Of a DNA stretch of 64,000 nucleotides, positions 51,496-60,104 are shown piece after piece. The notes below the pieces were generated by a model. That model made no database searches. It was not told the DNA's origin and saw only the letters and a list, made by a program, of their open reading frames with translations. The DNA is from Gemmatimonadota bacterium. Its GTDB lineage: Bacteria; Gemmatimonadota; Gemmatimonadetes; Gemmatimonadales; Gemmatimonadaceae. The position numbers were made by a program, and so were the translations under genes. Positions within the stretch are counted from its first letter, which is position 1, and every line of letters begins with the position of its first letter. The stretch is from contig JADJAD010000008.1 of NCBI GenBank assembly GCA_016704465.1, forward strand, positions 434,001-498,000, given 5' to 3'.

Positions 51496-52656
51496 TCAGG
51501 CGGCCTCCGCTTCCTCGCCGGTGGCGTCGAAGCGCCGGAGGATGCGGTAGAAGGAGTCTCGCTCCGCGGGGATGCGCCTGGCCCCCCGAATGAGGCGCAG
51601 CAGCGCCTCGAGGGACATGCCCTGCGGTGTCTGGGCGCCGACGGCGTGGTAGATCTTCTCCTGCACCACCGTCCCCTCCATGTCGTTCACCCCGAAGGCG
51701 AGCGCCGTCTGGGAGAGGAATGGGGTCACCATGATCCAGTGCGACTTGATGTGCTGGAAGTTGTCGAGATACAGGCGGCCGACGGCGAGGTTGCGCAGGT
51801 CATCGTAGCCGGTGGAGCTCACGCCCTCGCGACCGAGCTGCTTGCCGAGCTCATTGTCGTCGGGGTGATAGGCCAGGGGAATGTAGGCCAGGAACCCGCC
51901 GGTCTCGTCTTGCAGCTGGCGCAGCATCGCCAGGTGCTCCACCCGGTCCGCCAGCGTCTCCACGTGCCCGTACAGCATGGTGCAGTTGGAGCGGATGCCG
52001 AGCGCGTGCGCGGCGCGATGCACGCCGATGAAGTCGGCGCCGCCGAGCTTCTTGTCGGCGATCTGTTCGCGCACGGCGGCACTGAAGGTCTCCGCCCCGC
52101 CACCCGGCAGCGTGTCGAGTCCGGCCTCGCGCAGCGCGACGAGCACTTCGGTCCACGAGAGCTTCTCGATCCGGGCGATGTGGGCGATCTCGACCGCAGT
52201 CAGCGCCTTGATGTGCACGTGCGGCAGCTCGCGCTTGAGCGTCCGGAACATCTCCGTGTAGTACGCCAACCCCGCGCCCATGTCGAGCCCGCCGACGATG
52301 TGGAACTCGCGGGTGAGTCCATTGCGCGCCAGGTTCGCCTCGGCCATCACCTGGTCCATCGTGTAGCGATAGGCCCCGGCTTCCTTCGGCAGGCGCGCGT
52401 AGCCGCAGAAGGTGCAGGTCTTGCGCAGCACGCAGATGTTCGTGGGATTGATGTGCTGGTTGGCCGCGAACGTGACGACGTCGCCGTTCTTTGCCCGATT
52501 GACCGCGTCGGCCATCGCCCCGATCCCGAGCAGGTCGGGAGACTCGAACAGCGTGAGGGCGTCCCGGTCGGTGAGCCGCTCACCTGCGCGCACCTTCTCG
52601 GCAACGGGGCGGAGCGCCGGATCGCGGACGAACGCCTCGGGGATCTCGATGGCCAT
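51496..52656 (-). CDS. mqnE: Aminofutalosine synthase MqnE
   Basis: Radical SAM enzyme joining 3-enolpyruvylbenzoate to adenosyl to give 6-amino-6-deoxyfutalosine. 386 residues from ATG 52656. INPTNICVLRKTCTFCGY carries the cluster cysteines at 75, 81 and 84, spaced CX5CX2C rather than the common CX3CX2C. GGLDMGAGLAYYTEM, GGGAETFSAAVR and TMLYGHVETLADRVEHLA are family blocks. It sits directly between fabF and mqnA. GTG 52662 is an alternative start. Confidence 0.92.
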   Translation of the reverse strand: MAIEIPEAFVRDPALRPVAEKVRAGERLTDRDALTLFESPDLLGIGAMADAVNRAKNGDVVTFAANQHINPTNICVLRKTCTFCGYARLPKEAGAYRYTMDQVMAEANLARNGLTREFHIVGGLDMGAGLAYYTEMFRTLKRELPHVHIKALTAVEIAHIARIEKLSWTEVLVALREAGLDTLPGGGAETFSAAVREQIADKKLGGADFIGVHRAAHALGIRSNCTMLYGHVETLADRVEHLAMLRQLQDETGGFLAYIPLAYHPDDNELGKQLGREGVSSTGYDDLRNLAVGRLYLDNFQHIKSHWIMVTPFLSQTALAFGVNDMEGTVVQEKIYHAVGAQTPQGMSLEALLRLIRGARRIPAERDSFYRILRRFDATGEEAEAA

Positions 52657-52665
52657 CGGCACGGC

Positions 52666-53907
52666 TTACTCCTCGAAACGACGGACGGCGAGGGTGACGT
52701 TATGGCCCCCGAACCCCGACGAATTGCTGATCGCGACGTCGATGCGACGTTCGACCGGCGTGTTCGGCGTGACGTTCAGGTCGCACTCGGGGTCGGCCTC
52801 GATCTGGTTGATCGTCGGCGGCACGATGCCGTGCACGATCGCCAGCGTGCTGGCGATGAACTCGACGCCGCCAGCCGCACCGAGCATGTGCCCCGTCATG
52901 CTCTTCGTCGAACTCACGTTGAGCTGGTCGGCGAACTCCCCGAAGACCTTCCGGATGCCGCGAATCTCGTTGGGATCGTTGAGCGGTGTCGAGGTGCCGT
53001 GGGCGTTGACGTACTGCACGTCCCCCGGTCCCAGGCCGGCATCACGCAGGGCCCGCCGCATGGCGCGCTGCAGCCCCTCGTGGTCCTCGGGCTGTCCGGT
53101 GATGTGATAGGCATCGCCGGTCGACCCGTAGCCGACGATTTCGCCGTAGATGCGCGCCCCACGACGACGGGCGTGCTCCAGTTCCTCGAGGATCACGACC
53201 CCGGCACCCTCACCCATCACGAACCCGTCGCGCCCCTTGTCGAACGGACGTGACGCCGTGGCCGGGTCGTCATTGCGCTCCGAGAGCGCCGTCATGTTGC
53301 CGAAGCCACCGATCGACATGGGCGTGACCGCCGCCTCGGAGCCGCCGGTGATCATGACGTCCGCGTCGCCATACTGGATGGCGCGATAGGCATCGCCGAT
53401 GGCGTGGGCGCTACTGGCGCACGCCGACACCGTGGCGTAGTTGGGTCCCTTGGCGCCGAAGCGCATCGAGACGATCCCCGCCGCCATGTCGCCGATGAAC
53501 ATCGGGATGAAGAACGGGGAGATCTTGCTCGGGCCCCGCTCGACATACACGTGGTGCTGCTCTTCAAAGCTCTGGATGCCGCCGATCCCGCTCCCGATGA
53601 TCACGCCGGTCTCCTCGGGCACGAATCCTCCCTCGGACAGCCCGGCGTCGCGCATCGCCTGCACGGAGGCCGCGAGCGCATACTGCGTGTAGACATCTGC
53701 GCGCTTCGCTTCCTTGCGGTCCATGTACGACAGGGCGTCGAAGCCCTTCACCTCGCAGGCAAACCGCACCCGAAACCGTTCGGGATCGAACTTGGTGATT
53801 GGCCCGGCGCCGGACGTGCCTGCCAGCAGCGCACGCCACGTCGTCGCCACATCGTTTCCAACGGGCGTGACGGCCCCCAGGCCAGTGACGACGACTCGAC
53901 GCTGCAT
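52666..53907 (-). CDS. fabF: Beta-ketoacyl-ACP synthase II
   Basis: Elongating condensing enzyme of type II fatty-acid synthesis. 413 residues; catalytic Cys in VSACASSAHAIGDA, His residues in NAHGTSTPLNDPNE and KSMTGHMLGAAGG. N-terminus RRVVVTGLGAVTPVGND is typical. It overlaps acpP by one base (TAATG), the common acpP-fabF order. Confidence 0.97.
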   Translation of the reverse strand: MQRRVVVTGLGAVTPVGNDVATTWRALLAGTSGAGPITKFDPERFRVRFACEVKGFDALSYMDRKEAKRADVYTQYALAASVQAMRDAGLSEGGFVPEETGVIIGSGIGGIQSFEEQHHVYVERGPSKISPFFIPMFIGDMAAGIVSMRFGAKGPNYATVSACASSAHAIGDAYRAIQYGDADVMITGGSEAAVTPMSIGGFGNMTALSERNDDPATASRPFDKGRDGFVMGEGAGVVILEELEHARRRGARIYGEIVGYGSTGDAYHITGQPEDHEGLQRAMRRALRDAGLGPGDVQYVNAHGTSTPLNDPNEIRGIRKVFGEFADQLNVSSTKSMTGHMLGAAGGVEFIASTLAIVHGIVPPTINQIEADPECDLNVTPNTPVERRIDVAISNSSGFGGHNVTLAVRRFEE

Positions 53908-54146
53908 TACGCGGTGACCTTCTCCTTCAGGTAGCCGAGGGCGTCGCCCACCGTGCGCAACTTCTCGGCATCCTCATCGGGAATGTCGATGTTGAATTCC
54001 TTCTCGAACTCCATGACGAGTTCGACGATGTCGAGGCTGTCCGCGCCAAGGTCCTCGATGAAGCTGGCCTCGTGCGTGAGCTTCTCGCGCTCCACTCCCA
54101 GCTCCTTCTCGATAATATCTTTGACCTTCTCGCTCAGGTCGGCCAT
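53907..54146 (-). CDS. acpP: Acyl carrier protein
   Basis: 79-residue acidic four-helix carrier. The phosphopantetheine serine is in LGADSLDIVELV (near residue 37). Starts with ATG 54146, preceded by a GGAGAGGA-type Shine-Dalgarno region, which is sensible for an abundant protein. It also supplies acyl chains to LpxA and PlsX in this window. Confidence 0.98.
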   Translation of the reverse strand: MADLSEKVKDIIEKELGVEREKLTHEASFIEDLGADSLDIVELVMEFEKEFNIDIPDEDAEKLRTVGDALGYLKEKVTA

Positions 54147-54214
54147 GACCGGGTCCTCTCCGTAGTTCGTGGGTGAAAGTACTGCGGGATAAAGTAACGG
54201 ATGTACGATGCGGT

Positions 54215-54955
54215 TTACATGACCAGACCGCCATCCACCACGAGGACCTGCCCCGTGATGTAGGCGGCGCGGTCCGACGCCAGGAAGGCCACCACACCGG
54301 CGACATCGTCGGGCGTGCCAAGGCGCTCCAGCGGAATCTGCTGGCCCATGGCGGCGCGCGCCTCGGGCGTCATCGCGGCGGTCATGTCCGTCTCGATGAA
54401 TCCGGGCGCCACCACGTTGGCCAGGATTCCGCGTGAGGCATACTCCTTCGCCACGGACTTCGTCAAGCCGATGAGCCCGGCCTTGCTCGCGGCATAGTTG
54501 GCCTGCCCCTTGTTGCCGGTGATCCCGACGACACTGGCGATGTTGATGATCCGGCCCCAGCGTCGCTTCATCATCCCGCGCGTCGCGGCGCGGGTCGTGG
54601 CGAATGCGCTGCGCAGGTTGGCGTTGAGGACCGCATCCCAGTCGTCGTCCTTGAGCCGCAACATGAGATTGTCTCGCGTGAGCCCGGCGTTGTTCACGAG
54701 GATGTCGATCCCCCCGAACGCCCCCTCGACCGCCTCGATCAGCGCGGCGACCTGCGCAAGATCGCCCACGTCACAGGCAAAGCCCTGCGCCCCTCCGCCG
54801 ACCTCCGCCGCCACCGCCGTCGCCCGGCCCAGGTCGCGCCCGACAATGCCGACGCGCGCCCCCGCATCGGCCAGCGTCTGGGCGATCGCGCGGCCGATGC
54901 CCCGCGTGCTCCCGGTGACAAGGGCGTTTTTTCCCGTTAGGTCGATGCGCATCAT
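54215..54955 (-). CDS. fabG: 3-oxoacyl-ACP reductase FabG
   Basis: NADPH-dependent short-chain reductase of the elongation cycle. 246 residues: nucleotide loop GSTRGIGRAIA, NNAG, the Ser in IASVVGITG, YAASKAG (Tyr-Lys) and the closing ITGQVLVVDGGLVM. ATG 54955 overlaps the fabD stop as ATGA. Located in the complete fab operon, so paralogue confusion is unlikely. Confidence 0.96.
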   Translation of the reverse strand: MMRIDLTGKNALVTGSTRGIGRAIAQTLADAGARVGIVGRDLGRATAVAAEVGGGAQGFACDVGDLAQVAALIEAVEGAFGGIDILVNNAGLTRDNLMLRLKDDDWDAVLNANLRSAFATTRAATRGMMKRRWGRIINIASVVGITGNKGQANYAASKAGLIGLTKSVAKEYASRGILANVVAPGFIETDMTAAMTPEARAAMGQQIPLERLGTPDDVAGVVAFLASDRAAYITGQVLVVDGGLVM

Positions 54956-55896
54956 CCGATCCGGTTCAGGAGCTGTTCGACGTCTGCCGGCGTGCCACAC
55001 GGGGCCGTTTCGACAGCTGGGGCGATCTTGCGAACGAGGCCGGCGAGCACGGTCCCCGGCCCGAGCTCGACATATAGGGCGTCCGGATGGTCCGCAACCA
55101 GGCGCTGCACGAGTTCGGTCCACCGCACGGGGGCCGTCAGCTGCTCCAGCAACAGGCGCTGCGCGGTCTCGGCGTCGGTCACCACGTCCGCGGTCACGTT
55201 GGCGTACACCGGCTGCGTCGGCGCGACGAAGTCGGCCGCCGCGATCGCCGCCGCCAACCCCTCGCTCGCGGGCTGCATGAGGGGCGAGTGAAACGCGCCG
55301 CTGACCTGCAGGCGCATGGCGCGCCGCCCGCCGGCCGCCTTGCACAGCGTCATGGCCAGCTCCACGCCCGCCTCGTCGCCGGAGATCACGACCTGCCCAG
55401 GGGTGTTGTAGTTCGCCGCCACGACGACGCCGCCATTCGGATCCGCCGCCGCGCGCGCGCAGATCGACTCGATCGGTTCGCTCAGGTCGCCGAGGATCGC
55501 CGCCATGGCGCCGGCCCGCGCCTGGCCCGCCTGTCGCATGAGGGCGCCGCGCGCGCGCACCAGTCGCACCGCCGCCGGGAGCGTGAGCGCTCCCGTCGCA
55601 TGATACGCCGTGAACTCGCCTAACGAGTGCCCGGCCGCGGCCCGCACCCGGCCCGCGACGGCAGGCTGCACGACCGCCCATGCGGCCGCCCCGTGCGCCA
55701 GCAGGGCGGGCTGGGCGTTGCTGGTGAGCATCAGCGTCTCTGCGGGCCCGTCGAAACAAAGCGTCGACAGCGACTCGCCCAGCGCGTCGTCGGCGGCGGC
55801 GAAGACCTCGCGCGCAACGGGGAAGGCGGCGGCGAGATCCTGCCCCATGCCCGGCTTCTGCGACCCCTGACCGGGGAACATCAGTACGACGTCCAT
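54952..55896 (-). CDS. fabD: Malonyl-CoA--ACP transacylase FabD
   Basis: Loads malonyl units onto ACP. From ATG 55896, 314 residues: LMFPGQGSQKPGMGQDLA, the catalytic Ser in AAGHSLGEFTAY and the His in SGAFHSPLMQPA. The GHSLGE codons include a TTA-GGC pair, one of the conspicuous CGTTAGGC octamers of this window. Between fabH and fabG as usual. Confidence 0.96.
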   Translation of the reverse strand: MDVVLMFPGQGSQKPGMGQDLAAAFPVAREVFAAADDALGESLSTLCFDGPAETLMLTSNAQPALLAHGAAAWAVVQPAVAGRVRAAAGHSLGEFTAYHATGALTLPAAVRLVRARGALMRQAGQARAGAMAAILGDLSEPIESICARAAADPNGGVVVAANYNTPGQVVISGDEAGVELAMTLCKAAGGRRAMRLQVSGAFHSPLMQPASEGLAAAIAAADFVAPTQPVYANVTADVVTDAETAQRLLLEQLTAPVRWTELVQRLVADHPDALYVELGPGTVLAGLVRKIAPAVETAPCGTPADVEQLLNRIG

Positions 55897-55900
55897 GATC

Positions 55901-56890
55901 CTAGAAGCGGATGACCAGCGATGCCCACGTGAATCCCGCACCGAACGCCACCAGCAAGACCGTCATGCCGGGCACGATCCGCCCACTCGTCAGCGCCTCC
56001 TCCAGCGCGATGGCGACGGAGGCCGACGATGTGTTGCCGTACCGGTCCACGTTCACGTACACCTTGTCCATCGGGATGCGCGCGTGCTTCGCGGTCGCCT
56101 CGATGATCCGGACGTTCGCCTGGTGCGGGATCATGAGGTCGATATCCTCGCCCGTGAGCTTCGCCCCGTCCAGCGCTCGATCGGCCGCTTCGGACATGGA
56201 CCGCACGGCGTGCTTGAACACCTCGCGTCCTTCCATCTTGACGTAGAACGAGCGCTCCTGGAGCACCTGCGCGTCGAACGGGCGAGACGCTCCCCCCGAA
56301 GGGCGATACAGCAGTTCGGCCAGTCGACCGTCCGAGCGCATGAACGTGGACAGGATCCCGGCCCCGCCTGTCGCTCGCTTGAGCACCGCCGCGCCGGCGC
56401 CGTCGCCAAAAAGGACACAGGTCGATCGGTCCTTCCAGTCCACGATGGTCGTGAGCTTCTCGGTCCCGACGACCAGCGCCGTGTCGGCCGACCCGCTCTG
56501 CATGAGTCCCTCGGCGATGATCAACCCGTACAGGAACGACGAGCAGGCCGCCATCACGTCGAACGCCGCGGCGCGCGTCGCCCCGAGCTCCGCCTGGAGG
56601 TCCACCGCCGTGGACGGGAGCAGCCGGTCGGGCGACGCTGTGCCTAGCGCGATGACGTCCAGCTCGCCAGGGGTAACGCCGGCCCGCTCCATGGCGATCC
56701 GAGCGGCAGCGGCAGACATGGTGCGATTGGTCTCGTGCGGCGCGGCGACGTGGCGCTGCCGGATCCCGGTTCGCTGCACGATCCAGGCGTCGTCCGTCTC
56801 GAGTCCCAGTTCGGCGAACTCGGCGTTCTTCATGATGCGCGGCGGAGCGTACTTGCCCACGCCTGCGAGGTACGCGATCGGTCGCTTCAC
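55901..56890 (-). CDS. fabH: Beta-ketoacyl-ACP synthase III
   Basis: Initiates fatty-acid synthesis from acetyl- or branched acyl-CoA and malonyl-ACP. 329 residues; catalytic Cys in FDVMAACSSFLYGL, His in LMIPHQANVRI, Asn in YGNTSSASVAIAL. GTG start overlaps the plsX stop (GTGA). Confidence 0.96.
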   Translation of the reverse strand: MKRPIAYLAGVGKYAPPRIMKNAEFAELGLETDDAWIVQRTGIRQRHVAAPHETNRTMSAAAARIAMERAGVTPGELDVIALGTASPDRLLPSTAVDLQAELGATRAAAFDVMAACSSFLYGLIIAEGLMQSGSADTALVVGTEKLTTIVDWKDRSTCVLFGDGAGAAVLKRATGGAGILSTFMRSDGRLAELLYRPSGGASRPFDAQVLQERSFYVKMEGREVFKHAVRSMSEAADRALDGAKLTGEDIDLMIPHQANVRIIEATAKHARIPMDKVYVNVDRYGNTSSASVAIALEEALTSGRIVPGMTVLLVAFGAGFTWASLVIRF

Positions 56891-57915
56891 GCCGCCGTGC
56901 CCGCCTGCTCGCTACCCGACAGGCGTCGCCCGATGTGTTCGTTCATGCGCGTCTCCACGGCGCGCACCCCGACCTTGATGGCATTCTTGATGGCGCGCGG
57001 GCTGGACTTGCCGTGCGAGATGATCGACACGCCCTTCACGCCGAGCAGCGGTGCACCTCCCTGCTCGGAGTAGTCGAGGTGCTTGAAGGTGGCGGCCAGC
57101 TGCTCGTTGGAGAGGCCGGCGTGCTGCGCGACCATGTTGATCAGGAACGGGGCCACGGCTTCGTAAAACTTGAGCAAGGCGTTGCCGACGAAGCCGTCAC
57201 AGACCACCACGTCGATCGGGCCACGCTCGCTGCCACCCGCGGGGAGGTCTCGTCCCTCCACGTTCCCCTGGAAGTTCAGTCCGGAGGCGCGCAAGAGTTG
57301 ATGGGCCTCCTTGACGGCGGCGCTCCCTTTTTCCGGCTCCTCACCGATGCTCAGCAGGCCGACAACGGGATTGGTGCGTCCGAGGATGTCCTCGGCGTAG
57401 ACCGCGCCGAGACGCGCGAACTGCACCAGTTCGGCAGGTGAGCAGTCGACGTTGGCGCCGGAATCGACGACGACGATCGGCTGGCGCGCCGTGGGGAAGA
57501 CCGTACTGATGGCCGGCCGGGAGAGGCCGGGATGCAGCCGCAGCACGAGCGAGGAGATCGCCATCTGCGCGCCGGTGTTTCCCGCCGAGACAAAGGCATC
57601 GGACTGGCCGTCGGCCTGCAGGCGCAGTCCCACGTGCATGGAGCTGTTCGGCTTGCCGCGAATGACTGCCGACGGCTTCTCGGACATATCGATCACGTCT
57701 GCCGCCTCGACGAGGTCGAGGCGCGGCAGGTGTCCGGCGAGCGATGCGTGGGCACCCGCCAGCGCGTCGTCGAGCGACCGGCGGATGACACCGGGAATGC
57801 CGACGAGCTGAATGCGGTGGACCGGGTCGAGCTCCTCGAGGGCGAGCAGCGCGCCGACCACCGTGGCGGAGGGGGCAAAGTCGCCCCCCATCGCGTCAAG
57901 CGCGATGCGCGCCAA
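56887..57915 (-). CDS. plsX: Phosphate acyltransferase PlsX
   Basis: Makes acyl-phosphate from acyl-ACP for PlsY. 342 residues; ARIALDAMGGDFAPSATV, PNSSMHVGLRLQ, SAGNTGAQMAISSLVL and VVCDGFVGNALLKF are diagnostic. The start must be the TTG at 57915, as the protein begins immediately at the conserved strand. rpmF-plsX-fabH is a classic order. Confidence 0.95.
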   Translation of the reverse strand: MARIALDAMGGDFAPSATVVGALLALEELDPVHRIQLVGIPGVIRRSLDDALAGAHASLAGHLPRLDLVEAADVIDMSEKPSAVIRGKPNSSMHVGLRLQADGQSDAFVSAGNTGAQMAISSLVLRLHPGLSRPAISTVFPTARQPIVVVDSGANVDCSPAELVQFARLGAVYAEDILGRTNPVVGLLSIGEEPEKGSAAVKEAHQLLRASGLNFQGNVEGRDLPAGGSERGPIDVVVCDGFVGNALLKFYEAVAPFLINMVAQHAGLSNEQLAATFKHLDYSEQGGAPLLGVKGVSIISHGKSSPRAIKNAIKVGVRAVETRMNEHIGRRLSGSEQAGTAA

Positions 57916-57917
57916 GG

Positions 57918-58100
57918 CTACGCTTCCTGCGCGTCGACTCGCTGCTCACCCGCGTAATACCCGCACTCCCCGCAGACGCGGTGCGGGCGCTTCATGCTGC
58001 TGCACCGTGGGCAGCTCTGGATCGCAATCGCCGGGGCGACCTTGTGCGTGTTGCGGGCGCGCTTCCGGCGCTTGGAGGTACGTCGCTTTGGGACAGCCAT
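57918..58100 (-). CDS. rpmF: Ribosomal protein bL32
   Basis: 60-residue, strongly basic 50S protein starting MAVPKRRTSKRRKRARN. It is of the zinc-ribbon (C+) form: CPRCSS and CGECGYY. Located between DUF177 and plsX as in most bacteria. Confidence 0.97.
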   Translation of the reverse strand: MAVPKRRTSKRRKRARNTHKVAPAIAIQSCPRCSSMKRPHRVCGECGYYAGEQRVDAQEA

Positions 58101-58130
58101 GGGACTCTCGTCTCGAAAAAAGTGATCCGC

Positions 58131-58646
58131 CTAACGCGCCGACTCATCGAGCGAGCGCAAAGCACTCCAGCGGGGATCAAGCGTCGGCGCGCAGGTGCAC
58201 GCACCGAGGTTGAGGTCTGCGCCACAGTTGACGCACAACCCCTTGCAGTCCTCGCGACAGGTCACGAGCGCGGGGACGGCGAGCAGCCACTGCTCCCGCA
58301 TTGCCGGTCGAAGATCCAGGTGGTACTCGCGAGCGTCAATCAGGAACACGTCGGGGTCCTCCACTTCATCAGCGTCGCCCCCCGACTCGGCGAACAGCAG
58401 ATGCACGTCGTCCGACACGTTCGTGTCGACTTCCACGAGACACCGCCGACAGCTGTCGCGTGACGTGCCCGCCAGCTGTCCGCTGAAATAGAACCGCCCC
58501 GGGCCGGCGGCGGACAATCGCCCCGTCACGTGGACGCCTTCGGTCGGCTTGACATCCGAGTCGAGCCAGACGCCGTCGGACGTGGCCAGCACGGCATCGA
58601 CGCGCGCCGCGTTGGATTCGAGAGTTCGGAGGTCAAAGGACAGCAT
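58131..58646 (-). CDS. DUF177/YceD-family protein
   Basis: 171 residues, YceD-like, always upstream of rpmF and tied to 23S rRNA or L32 expression and accumulation in plants and E. coli. DSCRRCLVEVD and VTCREDCKGLCVNCGADLN are the conserved Cys segments, suggesting metal binding. Its ATG comes eight bases after a near-consensus -10 box, so the mRNA is probably leaderless. Confidence 0.9.
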   Translation of the reverse strand: MLSFDLRTLESNAARVDAVLATSDGVWLDSDVKPTEGVHVTGRLSAAGPGRFYFSGQLAGTSRDSCRRCLVEVDTNVSDDVHLLFAESGGDADEVEDPDVFLIDAREYHLDLRPAMREQWLLAVPALVTCREDCKGLCVNCGADLNLGACTCAPTLDPRWSALRSLDESAR

Positions 58647-58673
58647 AGCCCGGCAATTTAGACATGCCGGGCT
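58647..58673 (-). terminator. Inverted repeat between ndk and DUF177
   Basis: AGCCCGGCA / TGCCGGGCT, perfect 9-bp arms with a 9-base AT-rich loop, 40 bases after the ndk stop. It overlaps the promoter of the next gene and could be an ndk terminator or an operator over the -10 box. Confidence 0.45.
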
Positions 58674-58683
58674 AGCGTATCAA
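58655..58683 (-). promoter_or_regulatory. Sigma-70-type promoter for the DUF177-rpmF-fab operon
   Basis: On the minus strand TTGATA (58683-58678), exactly 17 bases, then TAAATT (58660-58655), then eight bases to the ATG. It matches the -35 at 5/6 and the -10 at 4/6. The start of transcription would fall at or within two bases of the ATG, i.e. leaderless. Confidence 0.7.
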
Positions 58684-58712
58684 GTGGCGATGCCTGAGGA
58701 ACTTACGCGGCC

Positions 58713-59132
58713 CTACAGGATCTCCGACTCCGCGAAAAAGAAACGCGACTCGCGCGAGGCGTTCTCATCGGAGTCTGAGGCATGGATCGCGTTTCGCTCC
58801 TTGGACTCCGCGTAGAGCTTGCGGACCGTGCCCGCGGCCGCTTCGGCCGGGTCGGTCGCACCGATGACCGTGCGCAGTTCTGCGACCGCGTCGGCCCGCT
58901 CGAGCACGAGCGGCATGCAGCTTCCCGACGTCATGAACGACACCAGCGACCCGAAAAAGGGGCGCTCCCGGTGCACGCCGTAAAACTCCTGCGCCTGCGC
59001 GGTGGAGAGCTGCATCACCCGAGCCGCCACGACCCGGAACCCGGCCGTCTCGAGGTGCGCGATGATCTTTCCGGCCTTCCCGGCGCCGAAGGCGTCGGGC
59101 TTCACGATTGTTAGCGTGCGGTTGCCACTCAT
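58713..59132 (-). CDS. ndk: Nucleoside diphosphate kinase
   Basis: Balances NTP pools through a phosphohistidine. 139 residues, TLTIVKPDAFGAGKAGKII at the start, and ERNAIHASDSDENASRE, whose His is the catalytic residue in NAIHASDS. FYGVHRERPFFGSLVSFM is conserved too. A GGAG Shine-Dalgarno is near ATG 59132. Confidence 0.97.
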   Translation of the reverse strand: MSGNRTLTIVKPDAFGAGKAGKIIAHLETAGFRVVAARVMQLSTAQAQEFYGVHRERPFFGSLVSFMTSGSCMPLVLERADAVAELRTVIGATDPAEAAAGTVRKLYAESKERNAIHASDSDENASRESRFFFAESEIL

Positions 59133-59231
59133 TCGGAACTCCAGAACGCAAGAAGTATGGGTCAGCTATGGGTCAGCGAACAGGCGAACTCGGGACGAGC
59201 CGCCGTGGCTCGCCCCGCTCCTGACGCGAGA

Positions 59232-60104
59232 TCAGCGCAGTCGAGCCTTGATCAGGTCGACGAAGTCGATGGGGCGGCGCGCGACGCCAATTCCGGCATC
59301 TTCGAAGGCCTGAATCTTCTCGGCTGCCGTTCCGGCAGACCCCGAAATGATCGCACCTGCGTGCCCCATCCGGCGCCCCGGGGGGGCCGTCTGGCCGGCG
59401 ATGAAGCCCACCACCGGCTTCGTCATGTGATCCTTCACGAACTGGGCGGCCTCCTGCTCGTCGGTCCCGCCGATTTCCCCCATCATGCACACCGCGCGCG
59501 TGGCCGGATCGGCCTCGAAGGCAGCCAGGGCGTCGATGAAGTTCGTGCCGTTGATCGGGTCGCCGCCGATCCCGACGCAGGTCGTCTGCCCGATGCCGGC
59601 GCGGGTGAGCTGGTAGACGATCTCGTACGTCAGGGTGCCCGAGCGCGAAACCACGCCGACGGGCCCCGGGGCACAGATGCTCCCCGGAATGATGCCCACC
59701 TTCGATTCCCCGGGCGAAATGAGTCCCGGACAGTTCGGCCCCAGCAGGCGAGCCCCCTTGTCCTTCACGAAGGCATAGACCCGTGTCATGTCGAGCACGG
59801 GGACCCCTTCGGTGATGGCGACGATGAACTGAATGCCGGCGTCTGCGGCCTCGATGATCGCATCGGCGGCGTACATCGGCGGAACGTAAATCACCGAGGT
59901 GTTCGCGCCGCTCGAGGCAACCGCGTCGGCCACCGTATTGAAGATCGGGACTGTCCCCTCGAAAGTCTGCCCCCCCTTGCCCGGCGTGACGCCGGCCACC
60001 ACACGGGTGCCGTACTCGATCATCTGCTTGCTGTGGAACGAGCCGTCGCGGCCCGTGATGCCCTGCACCACCAGCGTCGTATCCTTCCCGATGAAGATGC
60101 TCAT
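59232..60104 (-). CDS. sucD: Succinyl-CoA synthetase alpha subunit
   Basis: TCA-cycle substrate-level phosphorylation. 290 residues; VVQGITGRDGSFHSKQMIEY binds CoA, GPNCPGLISPGESKVGI and the phosphohistidine loop GRRMGHAGAIISG are present. Overlaps sucC as ATGA. Confidence 0.97.
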   Translation of the reverse strand: MSIFIGKDTTLVVQGITGRDGSFHSKQMIEYGTRVVAGVTPGKGGQTFEGTVPIFNTVADAVASSGANTSVIYVPPMYAADAIIEAADAGIQFIVAITEGVPVLDMTRVYAFVKDKGARLLGPNCPGLISPGESKVGIIPGSICAPGPVGVVSRSGTLTYEIVYQLTRAGIGQTTCVGIGGDPINGTNFIDALAAFEADPATRAVCMMGEIGGTDEQEAAQFVKDHMTKPVVGFIAGQTAPPGRRMGHAGAIISGSAGTAAEKIQAFEDAGIGVARRPIDFVDLIKARLR

